Origin: Candidatus Sumerlaeota bacterium
Lineage (GTDB): Bacteria > Sumerlaeota > Sumerlaeia > Sumerlaeales > Sumerlaeaceae
Length of the DNA: 64,000 nt
Reading direction: 5' to 3'
NCBI GenBank assembly: GCA_017161655.1
Contig: JADFCV010000007.1
Span: 71,028 to 135,027, forward strand
Shown here: positions 54,096-62,666 of the stretch, piece by piece
Layout: each line of letters begins with the position of its first letter
Position numbering within the stretch: position 1 is the stretch's first letter
Program-made: the position numbers and the translations under genes
The notes under the pieces: generated by a model
Seen by the model: only the letters and a program-made list of their open reading frames with translations
Told to the model about the DNA's origin: nothing
Database searches by the model: none

Positions 54096-55415
54096 TCACT
54101 TCTTATTTCGCTCTTCCATCTGCCTCGCACGCGCAATGCGCTCAGAGGCTCGTTTTGCCGTATCCGCTAACACTTTTGCTGGATCAGCTTTGCGGTTGAG
54201 GACATCATCCACCATACGTCCGAGGTCCTGGCGCACGCCTTCCCAGACGGCGATGCTCGGCTCCTGTTTGCCCTTGTTCTGCACGACAAGTGATGCTGCC
54301 ACTGCATACCGAGGGTTCGACGCGAGAAACTCCTTCATTTTGGGATCTTCCAGCATGGAGTATCGGATTGGCATGTAGCCAGTGCGCATCGCCCACCTCA
54401 CACAGTTTTCACGCTGCACAAGGAACTTCACAAAACGCCATGCTGCCTTGCGCTCGGCTTCGGAACGATTGGCGAAAATTCCCAGATTTGTTCCTTGCAT
54501 CACGTAACGTGGTTCTTTGCCTTCCATTCCGGGAACGGGAGCAACGATCCATTCAAAACGATTTCCCACCGAACGCTGAACGTACGGGAAACTGGCACTC
54601 GAGTAGATAAACATCGCGATCTGTTCGTTGCCAAAAGGCGCATCCATGTAATTTGAATCCACGTAGAGATGCTTGTCGGGGTACTGGAGATCTTGCCAGA
54701 ATTTCAGCACGCTCACCCCAAGTTCATTATTGAAGGCCGGGTTGCCTCCGGCATCCAGCAAATCGCCTCCCGACGCAAAATATAACGTCGTGAAAGCCTC
54801 GCTCTGCGGCTGGACTCCGATGCCGTACGTCTTAATCCGTTTTCCATCAGATTCCGTGCACTTGATAATAGCATCGCGCAGTTCACTCAGTGTGCGAGGT
54901 GCTGTCGTGATTCCCGCTTTCTTTAGTCGGTCCATGTTTGCGTAAAGTAGGTAAATGCTTTTGTTGAAAGGCATCGTGGTCCATTTTCCGTTCCACGTGT
55001 TGGCCTCGCGGAACCCTTTCACGAAGTCCTCTTGCTCCTCTTTCGAAAAGCCATCAGGTCCTTCGATATAGTTCTGAACCGGATCCATGAGCCCTTTTGC
55101 TACGTAGTCGCTTGTCCAGTTTTCGTAAACCGTGGCCAGGACGGGGTTGTTTGCTGGCGTCGTTGCAAAGGCGCTTTGCAATTTTTGCGAGAGTTCATTG
55201 GGGCGCCCCTGGAACACCTGCTTGATTTCAATGTCGGGATTCTTCGCCTGAAACTCGGCGATAAACTCTTTTATGAGATTCACGTGGTCGCCACCGAAAT
55301 AGTGCCAGAATTCGATGACCGTTTTCTGCTGCGCAAAGGCTGCGCTGCTGAGCATCAAGAAGGTTGTCAATGCGCTCAGACTCTTTCTGAGGAACAATCG
55401 AGATGACCAGGCCAT
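54096..55415 (-). CDS. ABC transporter sugar-type substrate-binding protein (orphan)
   Basis: Family 1 extracellular solute-binding protein, probably for a sugar or oligosaccharide. The 439-aa protein has a signal peptide (about residues 1-29, LFLRKSLSALTTFLMLSSAAFAQ) and then TVIEFWHYFGGDHVNLIKEF. PFNKSIYLLYANMDRLKKAGI and FASGGDLLDAGGNPAF follow, and the C-terminal AAWRFVKFLVQRENCVRWA, typical of UgpB/MalE-like proteins. ATG 55415 has GGGAGC and GGAAGC upstream. No permease or ATPase gene lies next to it in the window, so its partners must be elsewhere or it has a non-transport role. A terminator follows. Confidence 0.92.
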   Translation of the reverse strand: MAWSSRLFLRKSLSALTTFLMLSSAAFAQQKTVIEFWHYFGGDHVNLIKEFIAEFQAKNPDIEIKQVFQGRPNELSQKLQSAFATTPANNPVLATVYENWTSDYVAKGLMDPVQNYIEGPDGFSKEEQEDFVKGFREANTWNGKWTTMPFNKSIYLLYANMDRLKKAGITTAPRTLSELRDAIIKCTESDGKRIKTYGIGVQPQSEAFTTLYFASGGDLLDAGGNPAFNNELGVSVLKFWQDLQYPDKHLYVDSNYMDAPFGNEQIAMFIYSSASFPYVQRSVGNRFEWIVAPVPGMEGKEPRYVMQGTNLGIFANRSEAERKAAWRFVKFLVQRENCVRWAMRTGYMPIRYSMLEDPKMKEFLASNPRYAVAASLVVQNKGKQEPSIAVWEGVRQDLGRMVDDVLNRKADPAKVLADTAKRASERIARARQMEERNKK

Positions 55416-55549
55416 AGCTTCCAAGCTCCCTTATTAAAGAGATGGTTATTGTACCGCCTCGAATATAGGAATCCGCCCATGACTCTAGCAAGAGGAATCA
55501 CGGACAAATGCCATCCTCATGACTTGTCTTTGTCCATGGAGCGACAACT

Positions 55550-55592
55550 CGGAAAGAACAAAACGGTTCCGCTGCCTGCCAGCGGAACCGTT
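55550..55592 (-). terminator. rho-independent terminator after pta
   Basis: AACGGTTCCGCT (55562-55573) and AGCGGAACCGTT (55581-55592) pair perfectly over 12 bases around a 7-base loop. On the minus strand the stem is followed by TTGTTCTTT, continuing from GTT of the stem. It is 29 bases past the pta stop at 55622. Confidence 0.9.
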
Positions 55593-55621
55593 ACGATGCG
55601 ACACCTTAGCAAAATAAAGAA

Positions 55622-56644
55622 TTAACCCAGGAAGTTCGCCTTTGCGGCTGTAATTGCCACGACGTCCACGATGTCGCGCACACTGCAGCCGCGCGATAGA
55701 TCGTTGACCGACTTAGCCAGCCCCTGAAGCACTGGCCCGATCGCATCGGCCTTAGCCAGACGTTGCACAAGTTTGTAAGCAATGTTGCCCGCGTCAAGGT
55801 CCGGGAAGATAAGTACGTTGGCACGCCCTGCCATCGGTGAATCGGGGGCCTTGCGCTTACCAATGCTCTCGATGAGAGCCGCGTCTGCCTGGAGCTCACC
55901 GTCGCACAGAAGGTCAGGTTTTGCTTTCTTTACGAGTTCTGTCGCCTGGCGCACTTTGTCCACCAACGGGTGTTGGGCGCTGCCTTTTGTGGAGAAGCTC
56001 AGCATCGCCACGCGCGGCTCGAATCCGAGCAGCTTCTGCATCATTTCTGCAGTCGCAAGCGCGATGTCGCACAGTTGCTCCGGCGTCGGATCCGGCAAAA
56101 CGGCACAGTCGGCGAAAAGGATCACCCCGTTCTCGCCGAGAGGACAATCCGGTACGACCATGATGAAGTGACTGGAGACGGTCTTGATCCCCGGTTGGAG
56201 GCCAATGCACTTGATCGACGCACGCAGCACGTCACCCGTCGTCGTGATAGCGCCCGCGGTCATGCCATCCGCCTCGCCTCGTGCCACCATCATCGCGGCA
56301 TAGTAGAGCGGATCAGACACAATTTGCTTAGCCTGCTCTGCGGTAAGATTCTCTTTTTTCCGCTTCTCCGCATACTGAGCAGCAATTTCTTCGAGTTTGG
56401 CCTGGTCGGCCTTGGGATCTACCATTTCGATCCCCGAGATATCCACCCCTTCGGCTTTCGCCAGCGCAGCAATCTTGTCGCGCTCCCCAACGAGGACAGG
56501 GATTGCGAACCCCTCTTTCTGCACGGTGGCTGCAGCGTGGAGTGTCCGATTGTCGCCGCCAGCCTCTGGCAACACCACCCGTCGCTTTTTCTGCGACGCC
56601 AAAGCAATGATTTTTTCCTGAACAGTCTGAGTCATGGTTTTCAT
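55622..56644 (-). CDS. pta: phosphate acetyltransferase
   Basis: Converts acetyl-CoA and phosphate to acetyl-phosphate. The 340-aa protein is the short, single-domain type (EutD-like length), lacking the long N-terminal DRTGG region. The family blocks are [59 protein letters not shown] and [23 protein letters not shown]. The ATG at 56644 has GGGAG upstream. It ends the pduS-pduT-small-pta run and could convert the acetyl-CoA made in a microcompartment. I see no clear encapsulation peptide; the N-terminal [15 protein letters not shown] is short and helical. Confidence 0.94.
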   Translation of the reverse strand: MKTMTQTVQEKIIALASQKKRRVVLPEAGGDNRTLHAAATVQKEGFAIPVLVGERDKIAALAKAEGVDISGIEMVDPKADQAKLEEIAAQYAEKRKKENLTAEQAKQIVSDPLYYAAMMVARGEADGMTAGAITTTGDVLRASIKCIGLQPGIKTVSSHFIMVVPDCPLGENGVILFADCAVLPDPTPEQLCDIALATAEMMQKLLGFEPRVAMLSFSTKGSAQHPLVDKVRQATELVKKAKPDLLCDGELQADAALIESIGKRKAPDSPMAGRANVLIFPDLDAGNIAYKLVQRLAKADAIGPVLQGLAKSVNDLSRGCSVRDIVDVVAITAAKANFLG

Positions 56645-56737
56645 AGTGACTCCCAAAATTTGGCAAAAAAAGCGGGGTTCAAGGAGAATCGAAAATCTTC
56701 CTCGAAAGTTTATTGGACCGATTGAGTGGCGTTCTAC

Positions 56738-57082
56738 TTACGAACGCTGCCGCCGCGTGCGAATGGTTCGCAGCTGCCGCTCTACGACCAGTTCCGCTAA
56801 CGCACGAGCAATCGCAGGACGTGAATTCTCACCGAAAGCAGTATTCACCTTCCGTTCATCCACGTCGAGGCGGTAAAGGATAGCCAGTAACTTCTCGAAT
56901 GATTCATCCATGATTTCTTCAATACGCGCGGCAAGCATAGCGAGGAAACGATGGCGCTCATCTTCAGGCAACGTTTCCCATGCTCTTGGCACAGCAGCGA
57001 GTCCAAACGATGCTCGCACCAGTTCCGTGCGGACATCAGCCAATTCATCAGGGGGCAAATCTGATTCCGGGGAAAAGCTCAC
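56738..57082 (-). CDS. small helical protein of the pdu-like cluster
   Basis: Unknown 114-aa soluble protein, strongly helical with alternating charged and Leu/Ala residues (RTELVRASFGLAAV, LPEDERHRFLAMLAARIEEIM, LAELVVERQLRTIRTRRQRS). No Cys, no membrane segment. Start is GTG 57082 with GAAGG seven bases upstream. It lies 47 bp after pduT and 93 bp before pta on the same strand, so it is probably part of the redox/microcompartment transcript. Confidence 0.68.
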   Translation of the reverse strand: MSFSPESDLPPDELADVRTELVRASFGLAAVPRAWETLPEDERHRFLAMLAARIEEIMDESFEKLLAILYRLDVDERKVNTAFGENSRPAIARALAELVVERQLRTIRTRRQRS

Positions 57083-57129
57083 ATTGTCACCTTCATCACA
57101 GACTTCACAGGCAGAACATGCCCATATTC

Positions 57130-57684
57130 TTAAATGAACTCACGGAACAGCTCTCGGCGGGGACCGGGAATGACAACCCGATTCACGAGAAGGCCGTGCT
57201 CCGCCGCCACCTGTGCCCCCGCTTCGACTGCCGCACGGCATCCCGCGACATCACCGGTCACCAGTACGAACCCTTTTCCCCCCAATGCCATCGCAAGATG
57301 GACACGAAAGAGCGTGACGCTCCCCGCTTTCACTGCAGCGTCTGCAGCTTCCACTGCGCTTGCTGCGCTAAACGTTTCGATAATGCCCAGGGCACGAGCC
57401 TCTTCCGGTTTCAGCTCCACAGACCCTGTAATGGCAGGCAAGACAGCCGGGTGAATGTTCGGAATCACAATGTGATCAATGATCCCCTCCGAAGCTGCAA
57501 CGAGGCCAGCACTCACGCTGCTTTGCACGTCCGCAACCTTTCCACCCACCGCCACAAGGAATTTCCCGGAACAAATCGTGCGCGCCACCAGAAGCTGCAC
57601 CTCGGCAGCCTTCAACATCGCATCCTCCACCTCGAACCCCATCGCTATTGAGGAGCATTCCACCATTCCTACTGCGTCTGCCAT
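57130..57684 (-). CDS. pduT: BMC-T shell protein, PduT-like
   Basis: Bacterial microcompartment tandem-domain shell protein with an iron-sulfur pore. The 184-aa product is two BMC domains in tandem. The first is VGMVECSSIAMGFEVEDAMLKAAEV, then ARTICSGKFLVAVGG. The second begins LGIIETFSAASAVEAADAAVKAG and ends GLLVNRVVIPGP. Cys38, in ARTICSGKF, corresponds to the [4Fe-4S] ligand of PduT (SKTICPGKF). It should form trimers whose pore conducts electrons across the shell. Its start lies 10 bp after pduS, whose protein is its known partner. No other shell gene is in the window. Confidence 0.93.
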   Translation of the reverse strand: MADAVGMVECSSIAMGFEVEDAMLKAAEVQLLVARTICSGKFLVAVGGKVADVQSSVSAGLVAASEGIIDHIVIPNIHPAVLPAITGSVELKPEEARALGIIETFSAASAVEAADAAVKAGSVTLFRVHLAMALGGKGFVLVTGDVAGCRAAVEAGAQVAAEHGLLVNRVVIPGPRRELFREFI

Positions 57685-57694
57685 CGTTCCTGCC

Positions 57695-58996
57695 TCATCT
57701 GGTGATTTCGATGATGTCAGATATGTGTGTCACAGTTCCATCAATGCTGGCATGGACCTGAGCTCCGAGCTGGCCCTCAGGAATCCTGCCGATCATTTGG
57801 CCGCACCGGACGCGCTCGCCAACGGTGACCGTTGCTTCAGCTCCCACACCCACGTGTTGTTTGAGGGGGATCCGAACTTTTTCGACTTCAAGGGGTTTCG
57901 CCACCAAAGGCCCTTCGTTCACGAACTGTGTCAGCCCCAGCTTCACCATGAGACGCTTCGTCGGAGTCCGTCGCGCTTCATACATCGGATGCGGTTCGAC
58001 CGGCCGGTTGTGACCCTCCCATTTTAATCCCATCTGCTTCACGAGGGCCTTATCCTGCACGCACACATTGCGCGGATCGAGATCTTCCGGACATGCGATC
58101 ATCGTACAAATGTTGCACTCGCAGCAATAGGTCGTTCCAACAATGAGCGGTGCTTTGTCCATTGTGAAACCTAAGGCCCGCATCGCTTTGTGAGGCTCAA
58201 TGGGGTGCCCTAACAAATATCTCGGGCACATCTCCGTGCAAAAAGAGCACTGGTCACATGCTGACCGCCCGATCCGATTGATCTCTTTCGTGGTCAAGCT
58301 ATAGCGGCGCACAAGGAAGTGATTTCGTGGCAAAACGTACACGCCCCCGGTGGTTTTGGTGACGGGCGTTTCCAGATCTTCGCAAAGTCGCCCCATCATC
58401 ACCCCATTCAACAGAACGGCGAAGGGCTCTATCGTCGCTCCACCAGCGGCGGCAATCAGATCACGAATGGGCGTTCCGAGAGGGACGCAGAGTGTCACCG
58501 GTTGCTTGACCGCGCCTGTCACAGTCAGAAACTTCTTTGTCACTGGCCCGTCACTGCCGAGGTTATACATCGTTTCCACATTGTTGACGACACAGCCCAC
58601 ATTGAGAGGAAGCCCACCAGGTGGGATGACCCGTTTCGTCACGTCATAGACCAAAAGGAATTCATCGCCTGCAGGATAAGTATCGCGCAGGCGCGCAATT
58701 TCAAATCCTGGAGGAAGATTTCTTTCGAGCTGGGCGATGACCTCGACATATTTCTCCTTGATTCCAATAACGCAGCGCTTTGCGCCGATCATGGCGCGTG
58801 CTCGGTTCATCCCCTCCAACACCACATCGCCATAGTGCGCCAGGAGTTCTTTGTCCTTGTGGAGCAGTGGTTCGCATTCTGCAGCATTGAGAATAAAGCA
58901 TTCTGCCTGGGCACGCATTTTAACATGCGTGGGAAATCCGGCACCACCAGCTCCCACAATGCCCCGCTCAAACACATGTTCCGGTGAGAATCTCAT
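57695..58996 (-). CDS. pduS: PduS-like RnfC-family iron-sulfur flavoprotein
   Basis: PduS passes electrons from NADH to cobalamin or to the PduT Fe-S shell protein. The 433-aa product has the RnfC-like Gly-rich segment GIVGAGGAGFPTHVK, then NAAECEPLLHKDKELL and the SLBB-type region. Two ferredoxin-like cluster motifs follow: CDQCSFCTEMCPRYLLG and CCECNICTMIACPEDLDP. A lipoyl/biotin-like C-terminal beta domain ends in HASIDGTVTHISDI. This is the complete PduS layout. Its start at 58996 has weak Shine-Dalgarno support. It precedes pduT, a small protein and pta. Confidence 0.93.
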   Translation of the reverse strand: MRFSPEHVFERGIVGAGGAGFPTHVKMRAQAECFILNAAECEPLLHKDKELLAHYGDVVLEGMNRARAMIGAKRCVIGIKEKYVEVIAQLERNLPPGFEIARLRDTYPAGDEFLLVYDVTKRVIPPGGLPLNVGCVVNNVETMYNLGSDGPVTKKFLTVTGAVKQPVTLCVPLGTPIRDLIAAAGGATIEPFAVLLNGVMMGRLCEDLETPVTKTTGGVYVLPRNHFLVRRYSLTTKEINRIGRSACDQCSFCTEMCPRYLLGHPIEPHKAMRALGFTMDKAPLIVGTTYCCECNICTMIACPEDLDPRNVCVQDKALVKQMGLKWEGHNRPVEPHPMYEARRTPTKRLMVKLGLTQFVNEGPLVAKPLEVEKVRIPLKQHVGVGAEATVTVGERVRCGQMIGRIPEGQLGAQVHASIDGTVTHISDIIEITR

Positions 58997-59270
58997 GCTT
59001 GGTGAACTGATCGTCTGTCCTTATTTTTGGGCCGAGGAAAGGTCCGCAAAAGGTCATTTAGCTCCATTCGGCTTGAATGTCATTCTTCACCAAACCATGG
59101 CCGGCTGAAGCAAGGGAAATCGAGCCTCTTCCAATCAACCCTCTCGAACTCGGCGTTTGCAGGCACGCTCCTCGCATGCTGCTGTGGCGCATCCGTTGTT
59201 TCGTGGTTGCGCAACGCCGTCGCTCCACGCAATGTGCGTACAATTCTCATCACAAAGGAGCTTGCGCCCT

Positions 59271-60194
59271 GTGAGCAATGTTGTGCCTCGCCGCCCCCTT
59301 GGGTTGACCGGTTTGGAAGTTAGCATCATTGGTCTAGGCGCCCTTGAGATTGGACGCGATTGGGCCGCCGATGTGGATCCCCATCCTCAGCATTTATCCG
59401 AGTCGGAAGCTGTGAGTTTCATTCACCAGGTGCTCGACCTCGGCATCAACCTCATAGACACCGCTCCAGCTTACTGGTACTCAGAGGAGTTCCTGGGCAA
59501 AGCTTTACGCGGCAGGCGTCACGAGGTCATTCTCGCAACAAAAGTTGGTGAGCATTGCGATCGCACTGGCTCACACTACGATTACTCGTATGAAGCAACT
59601 CTCAACTTCATCGACGACTCTTTGCGACGCCTTCAGACCGACTATGTGGATCTCATCCAGATTCACTCCGCTAGCATCGAAGTTCTGGAGCGCGGCGAAA
59701 CGCTGGCTGCATTGCAAAAAGCGAAAGAGGCAGGGAAAGCTCGCCACATTGGGATGACCGGCGGAGTGCGGGAATGTGCGCGGGCTCTGGAGATCGGTGG
59801 TTATGAAACCGTCCAGCTCCCCTATAACCTACTGAACACCGCTGCTGAGGATCACGTGTTTCCACTGGCGCAGTGCCGCAATGCAGGTGTTCTGATCATG
59901 CGGGGTCTTGCCGGCGGGAAACTCACGTCGAAATACAAAAACCTGGCCGACGAGTCGTTGAAATCAAAAATTGCTTCTTTCGAGAAGTTTCTCTGCGAAG
60001 GCAAGCAGACAGATCTTGCCCATCTTGCAATCGGCTACATTCTCGCTTCGCCAGTGGTCTCAAGCGTTCTCGTTGGAACACGTAAAATCGGACACCTCAA
60101 AAAAAGCATCGCCGCTGCATTGGATCCGCTTCCTTCACGCCTTGTCGAAGAATTACGGAAGCACGCGGCGGCGATCAACTTGAGTGTCTGGTAA
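59271..60194 (+). CDS. aldo/keto reductase
   Basis: NAD(P)H-dependent carbonyl reductase, TIM barrel, 307 aa. The N-terminal LGLTGLEVSIIGLGALEIG is followed by DTAPAYWYSEEFLGKAL with catalytic-type Tyr68 and Tyr70. ATKVG supplies the Lys, DYVDLIQIHS the His, and the C-terminal VLVGTRKIGHLKKSIAAAL follows. I place the start at GTG 59271 with AAAGGAG ten bases upstream; the longer frame from 59157 carries a non-conserved N-terminus. It is divergent from pduS. Aldehyde reduction would fit microcompartment chemistry, but the link is inference. Confidence 0.88.
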   Translation: MSNVVPRRPLGLTGLEVSIIGLGALEIGRDWAADVDPHPQHLSESEAVSFIHQVLDLGINLIDTAPAYWYSEEFLGKALRGRRHEVILATKVGEHCDRTGSHYDYSYEATLNFIDDSLRRLQTDYVDLIQIHSASIEVLERGETLAALQKAKEAGKARHIGMTGGVRECARALEIGGYETVQLPYNLLNTAAEDHVFPLAQCRNAGVLIMRGLAGGKLTSKYKNLADESLKSKIASFEKFLCEGKQTDLAHLAIGYILASPVVSSVLVGTRKIGHLKKSIAAALDPLPSRLVEELRKHAAAINLSVW

Positions 60195-60251
60195 AATTGG
60201 CCGAGAATCGATCTTGTTCCCTATGCCTGTGGGAGCGAAAGACTTGCGGCG

Positions 60252-60857
60252 TTACTTTTTGTACTTTACCGAGCAGCCGTACGGTTGGGTATTCGTGACC
60301 TCGGGCTGTTTGCCAGACGTCAGGGCTGCGAGTGCTTCATCCACATAATTACGCGGTTCGGCTTTTTCTCCGCGAGGATCATCGTCAATAGCCCCTGCAT
60401 ACGCCACAGACCCTTGCTGATCCACGATGAAAATATGAGGCGTCGTCTTTGCCCCATAAGCCTGACCAACGGTGCCGCTAGGATCGAGAAGCACAGGGTA
60501 GGAGAACTTTTCATCCTTCTGCCAGGTTTTGGCAGCCTCGGCTGTGGCGAAGTGACTACTGTCCACGGCCAGCCAGGCGACATTCTTTGCCGAGTATTTT
60601 TCGGCGAGCTTCTGCATCGTACCAGCCTTGTAGTGCCGTTTTACGAAGGGACAGGTCGGATTTGTCCACTCCAGTACGACAATCTTTCCACGATACTGCG
60701 ACAGCGTATGTGTCGTCCCGTTGGCGTCAGGCAGAGCAAAGTCTGGCGCCTTCTCTCCGACGTCAACAGCGCCAATGGAAAGTCCTGCTGACGCGCTAAT
60801 AACAAGGGCCAGAGCGGCCGAAGCAACGCTATGGGGGAGTGTTCTGAAAACCTTCAT
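60252..60857 (-). CDS. exported redoxin (thioredoxin-fold) protein
   Basis: A 201-aa exported AhpC/TSA-Redoxin domain protein. The signal peptide (about 1-30, ending SAGLSIGA) is followed by VDVGEKAPDFALPDANG, LSQYRGKIVVLEWTNPTCPFVKRHY with a single Cys in place of CxxC, and VLLDPSGTVGQAYGAKTTPHIFIV with the cis-Pro. A C-terminal GCSVKYKK carries a second Cys. Relatives are periplasmic peroxiredoxin-like or cytochrome-maturation-like proteins. ATG 60857 has GGAGGT upstream. Possible operator-like repeats sit before it. Confidence 0.85.
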   Translation of the reverse strand: MKVFRTLPHSVASAALALVISASAGLSIGAVDVGEKAPDFALPDANGTTHTLSQYRGKIVVLEWTNPTCPFVKRHYKAGTMQKLAEKYSAKNVAWLAVDSSHFATAEAAKTWQKDEKFSYPVLLDPSGTVGQAYGAKTTPHIFIVDQQGSVAYAGAIDDDPRGEKAEPRNYVDEALAALTSGKQPEVTNTQPYGCSVKYKK

Positions 60858-60881
60858 GCGAAACACCTCCGAAAGTGATTG

Positions 60882-60898
60882 AGTACTGCATAAGTACT
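60882..60898 (-). promoter_or_regulatory. AGTACT direct-repeat, possible operator of the redoxin gene
   Basis: AGTACT occurs at 60882-60887 and 60893-60898, 11 bases apart start to start (one helical turn). Each copy is itself palindromic. It lies 25 bases upstream of the redoxin start. A dimeric regulator could bind both, but this is a guess from spacing alone. Confidence 0.35.
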
Positions 60899-61001
60899 GA
60901 TTTTATCCACAGCTGTTACTGGGTCTTATTCTCGAGTGGAATCCTGTTTGTACCGTTTGGCGGAAAACTCGAAGGAAGCGGAAAATGCGTACAGCTAGCG
61001 G

Positions 61002-61613
61002 CTAATCCAGTTCATTTTCCATTTCACGTAGCCGCGCCAGATCTTCGGGCGAGTCAACATCCGCCACAACTTGCGGGTCCTCGGTCTCGATATGCTGAAC
61101 GACCGATCCAAGGTCTGCGATGATGTCGCGCGCCGTCATGCCTTCAGGCGCGCTGACGAAAGCCTGGAAAAGGTTCTTCGGAATGAGGAAAGGGTGACCT
61201 GGCTGACCATTGTAACAGGCAATGAAAAGCTTCTCCGGAGCCTCAAGAAATGCTTGCCGCAAGCGTCCGATCGTGTTCACAGCGATTGCAGGTTGATCCA
61301 CCAGAGCCACAATAGCTGCGTCCGCCCCCGCATCAGACGCCGCCTTCAGTCCTAGCTGAAGAGAATAAATCTGTCCACGTGCCGGCTCCTTGTTCAGCAC
61401 GAAATTCCCCTGAGGAAACTGTTTCATCTGGGGTTTGAGCGACACTTGGAGACCTGCATTGATGACGATGTGTACGGGCACACTTTCCGCAGCCACGAGC
61501 GATTCATAAACACGATGAAGGAAAAACGTGTCTCCAAATGGAAGAAGTGCCTTCGGAAAACCCATCCGATTCGAAATGCCGCCCGCAAGAACGATACTGT
61601 GTACCGCCGTCAT
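61002..61613 (-). CDS. MobA/MocA-like nucleotidyltransferase
   Basis: NTP-transferase of the MobA/MocA type (PF12804), probably molybdenum-cofactor cytidylyl- or guanylyl-transferase, or a related sugar-nucleotide enzyme. The 203-aa protein starts with the nucleotide-binding VLAGGISNRMGFPKALLPFG (G-x-x-x-R-M-G-x-P-K). Further blocks are AAIVALVDQPAI with the metal-binding Asp and GQPGHPFLIPKNLF. ATG 61613 has GGAAGG nine bases upstream; the longer frame to 61712 lacks support. No other molybdenum gene is in the window. MocA-like is favoured by the VDQPA block, but specificity is uncertain. Confidence 0.8.
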   Translation of the reverse strand: MTAVHSIVLAGGISNRMGFPKALLPFGDTFFLHRVYESLVAAESVPVHIVINAGLQVSLKPQMKQFPQGNFVLNKEPARGQIYSLQLGLKAASDAGADAAIVALVDQPAIAVNTIGRLRQAFLEAPEKLFIACYNGQPGHPFLIPKNLFQAFVSAPEGMTARDIIADLGSVVQHIETEDPQVVADVDSPEDLARLREMENELD

Positions 61614-61832
61614 TTTGCAAGATCCTTCCGCATACCTTAGTTCAATCCCTCTGCATGGTTTTGCGCAAGGAAAAACGCGTCGAAGAAAAGCGTGGCGCCA
61701 CACTGCCGTCACATTATCGCCAACTTCTGCTCACAAAAACGTCACTCCCTTGTCGCGTGCGTTGCCCCAGCTTTTTCGCTAATTTCGAGACATCCCGTGG
61801 GTGCGGGACACAAAATTACTTGGAGGTTCGTC

Positions 61833-62549
61833 ATGAAGCATGCGTTTAGAGCGTTTACGCTCATCGAGCTGTTGATTGTGGTGGCAATCATCGCGATCTT
61901 GGCAGCCATAGCAGTCCCCAATTTTCTCGAGGCTCAGGTGCGCTCGAAAGTCGCGCGTGTCAAAAATGACCTGCGCGCCCAGGCGACAGCTATTGAAGCC
62001 TACGCGGTGGACTGGAATACCCTCCCGCGCGACAGTGACTCCGACCTCGACCGTGAGCCAGCGATGTCGAGTTACGAATTTAGCTGGAAAGCCAACGGTG
62101 CCGTCCAGCTTACGACTCCGATTGCTTACATGAGTAGTTTGCTCGAGGACCCGTTTTCGCGTGGTCGCCAGCAAACAGCTTCCTTCGGCGCGGCAGTCGG
62201 CTATCGCATTGGGTCAGGGACGTGGTCCTACGGTAGCACGCCGGGAAGCCCGCAATCGGAAGCCCCAGCAGATTCTCAGGGGGCCTTTGCTGCAATGCAG
62301 GCACACGGCAAGGTGATGGCCTACGTCGTGCTCAGCCCAGGACCCACCGGCAAACGCCAGCGTATGGGGTACAAGTGTTTCCCATGGAAAAGCCCTGATC
62401 CTAGCGAACAGGGAGCTTATGTTGACTATGACCCCACCAATGGGACTGTGAGCGCTGGCGACATTTATCGCTTTGGCGGTCAGTGGCTCAGTGGCAACTG
62501 GGATCGCATTGCCCCTGGCAACGGCCCGATGGGCACACAATCCAACTAA
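61833..62549 (+). CDS. type IV prepilin-like protein
   Basis: A 238-aa prepilin/pseudopilin. After a short basic leader (MKHAFRAF) the cleavage and assembly motif FTLIELLIVVAIIAILAA runs into PNFLEAQVRSKVARVKNDLR. This is a class III N-terminus with Glu5 of the mature protein. The C-terminal domain is soluble, about 190 residues, with a Gly/Ser-rich section. ATG 61833 is fixed by TTGGAGG. It is a likely substrate of a PilB/GspE-type machine such as that at 26.7 kb. Similar small prepilins with RSK(V/I)ARVK N-termini are frequent in several uncultured phyla. Confidence 0.92.
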   Translation: MKHAFRAFTLIELLIVVAIIAILAAIAVPNFLEAQVRSKVARVKNDLRAQATAIEAYAVDWNTLPRDSDSDLDREPAMSSYEFSWKANGAVQLTTPIAYMSSLLEDPFSRGRQQTASFGAAVGYRIGSGTWSYGSTPGSPQSEAPADSQGAFAAMQAHGKVMAYVVLSPGPTGKRQRMGYKCFPWKSPDPSEQGAYVDYDPTNGTVSAGDIYRFGGQWLSGNWDRIAPGNGPMGTQSN

Positions 62550-62572
62550 GAGCACCGCATCAACATTTCCGA

Positions 62573-62626
62573 GCAAAATGCGGTGGAACCTCGGCACCCG
62601 CCTGGTTCCACCGCTCACTATTTAGG
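62573..62626. terminator. bidirectional terminator between prepilin and carA
   Basis: GCGGTGGAACC (62580-62590) and GGTTCCACCGC (62604-62614) form a perfect 11-bp stem with a 13-base loop between the two converging genes. On the minus strand ATTTTG follows. On the plus strand TCACTATTTAGGGTTTT follows, a weak T-run. Confidence 0.8.
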
Positions 62627-62666
62627 GTTTTCTGCTGGAGCCGCAGAGACGGCAGCCCTTGCTCCG

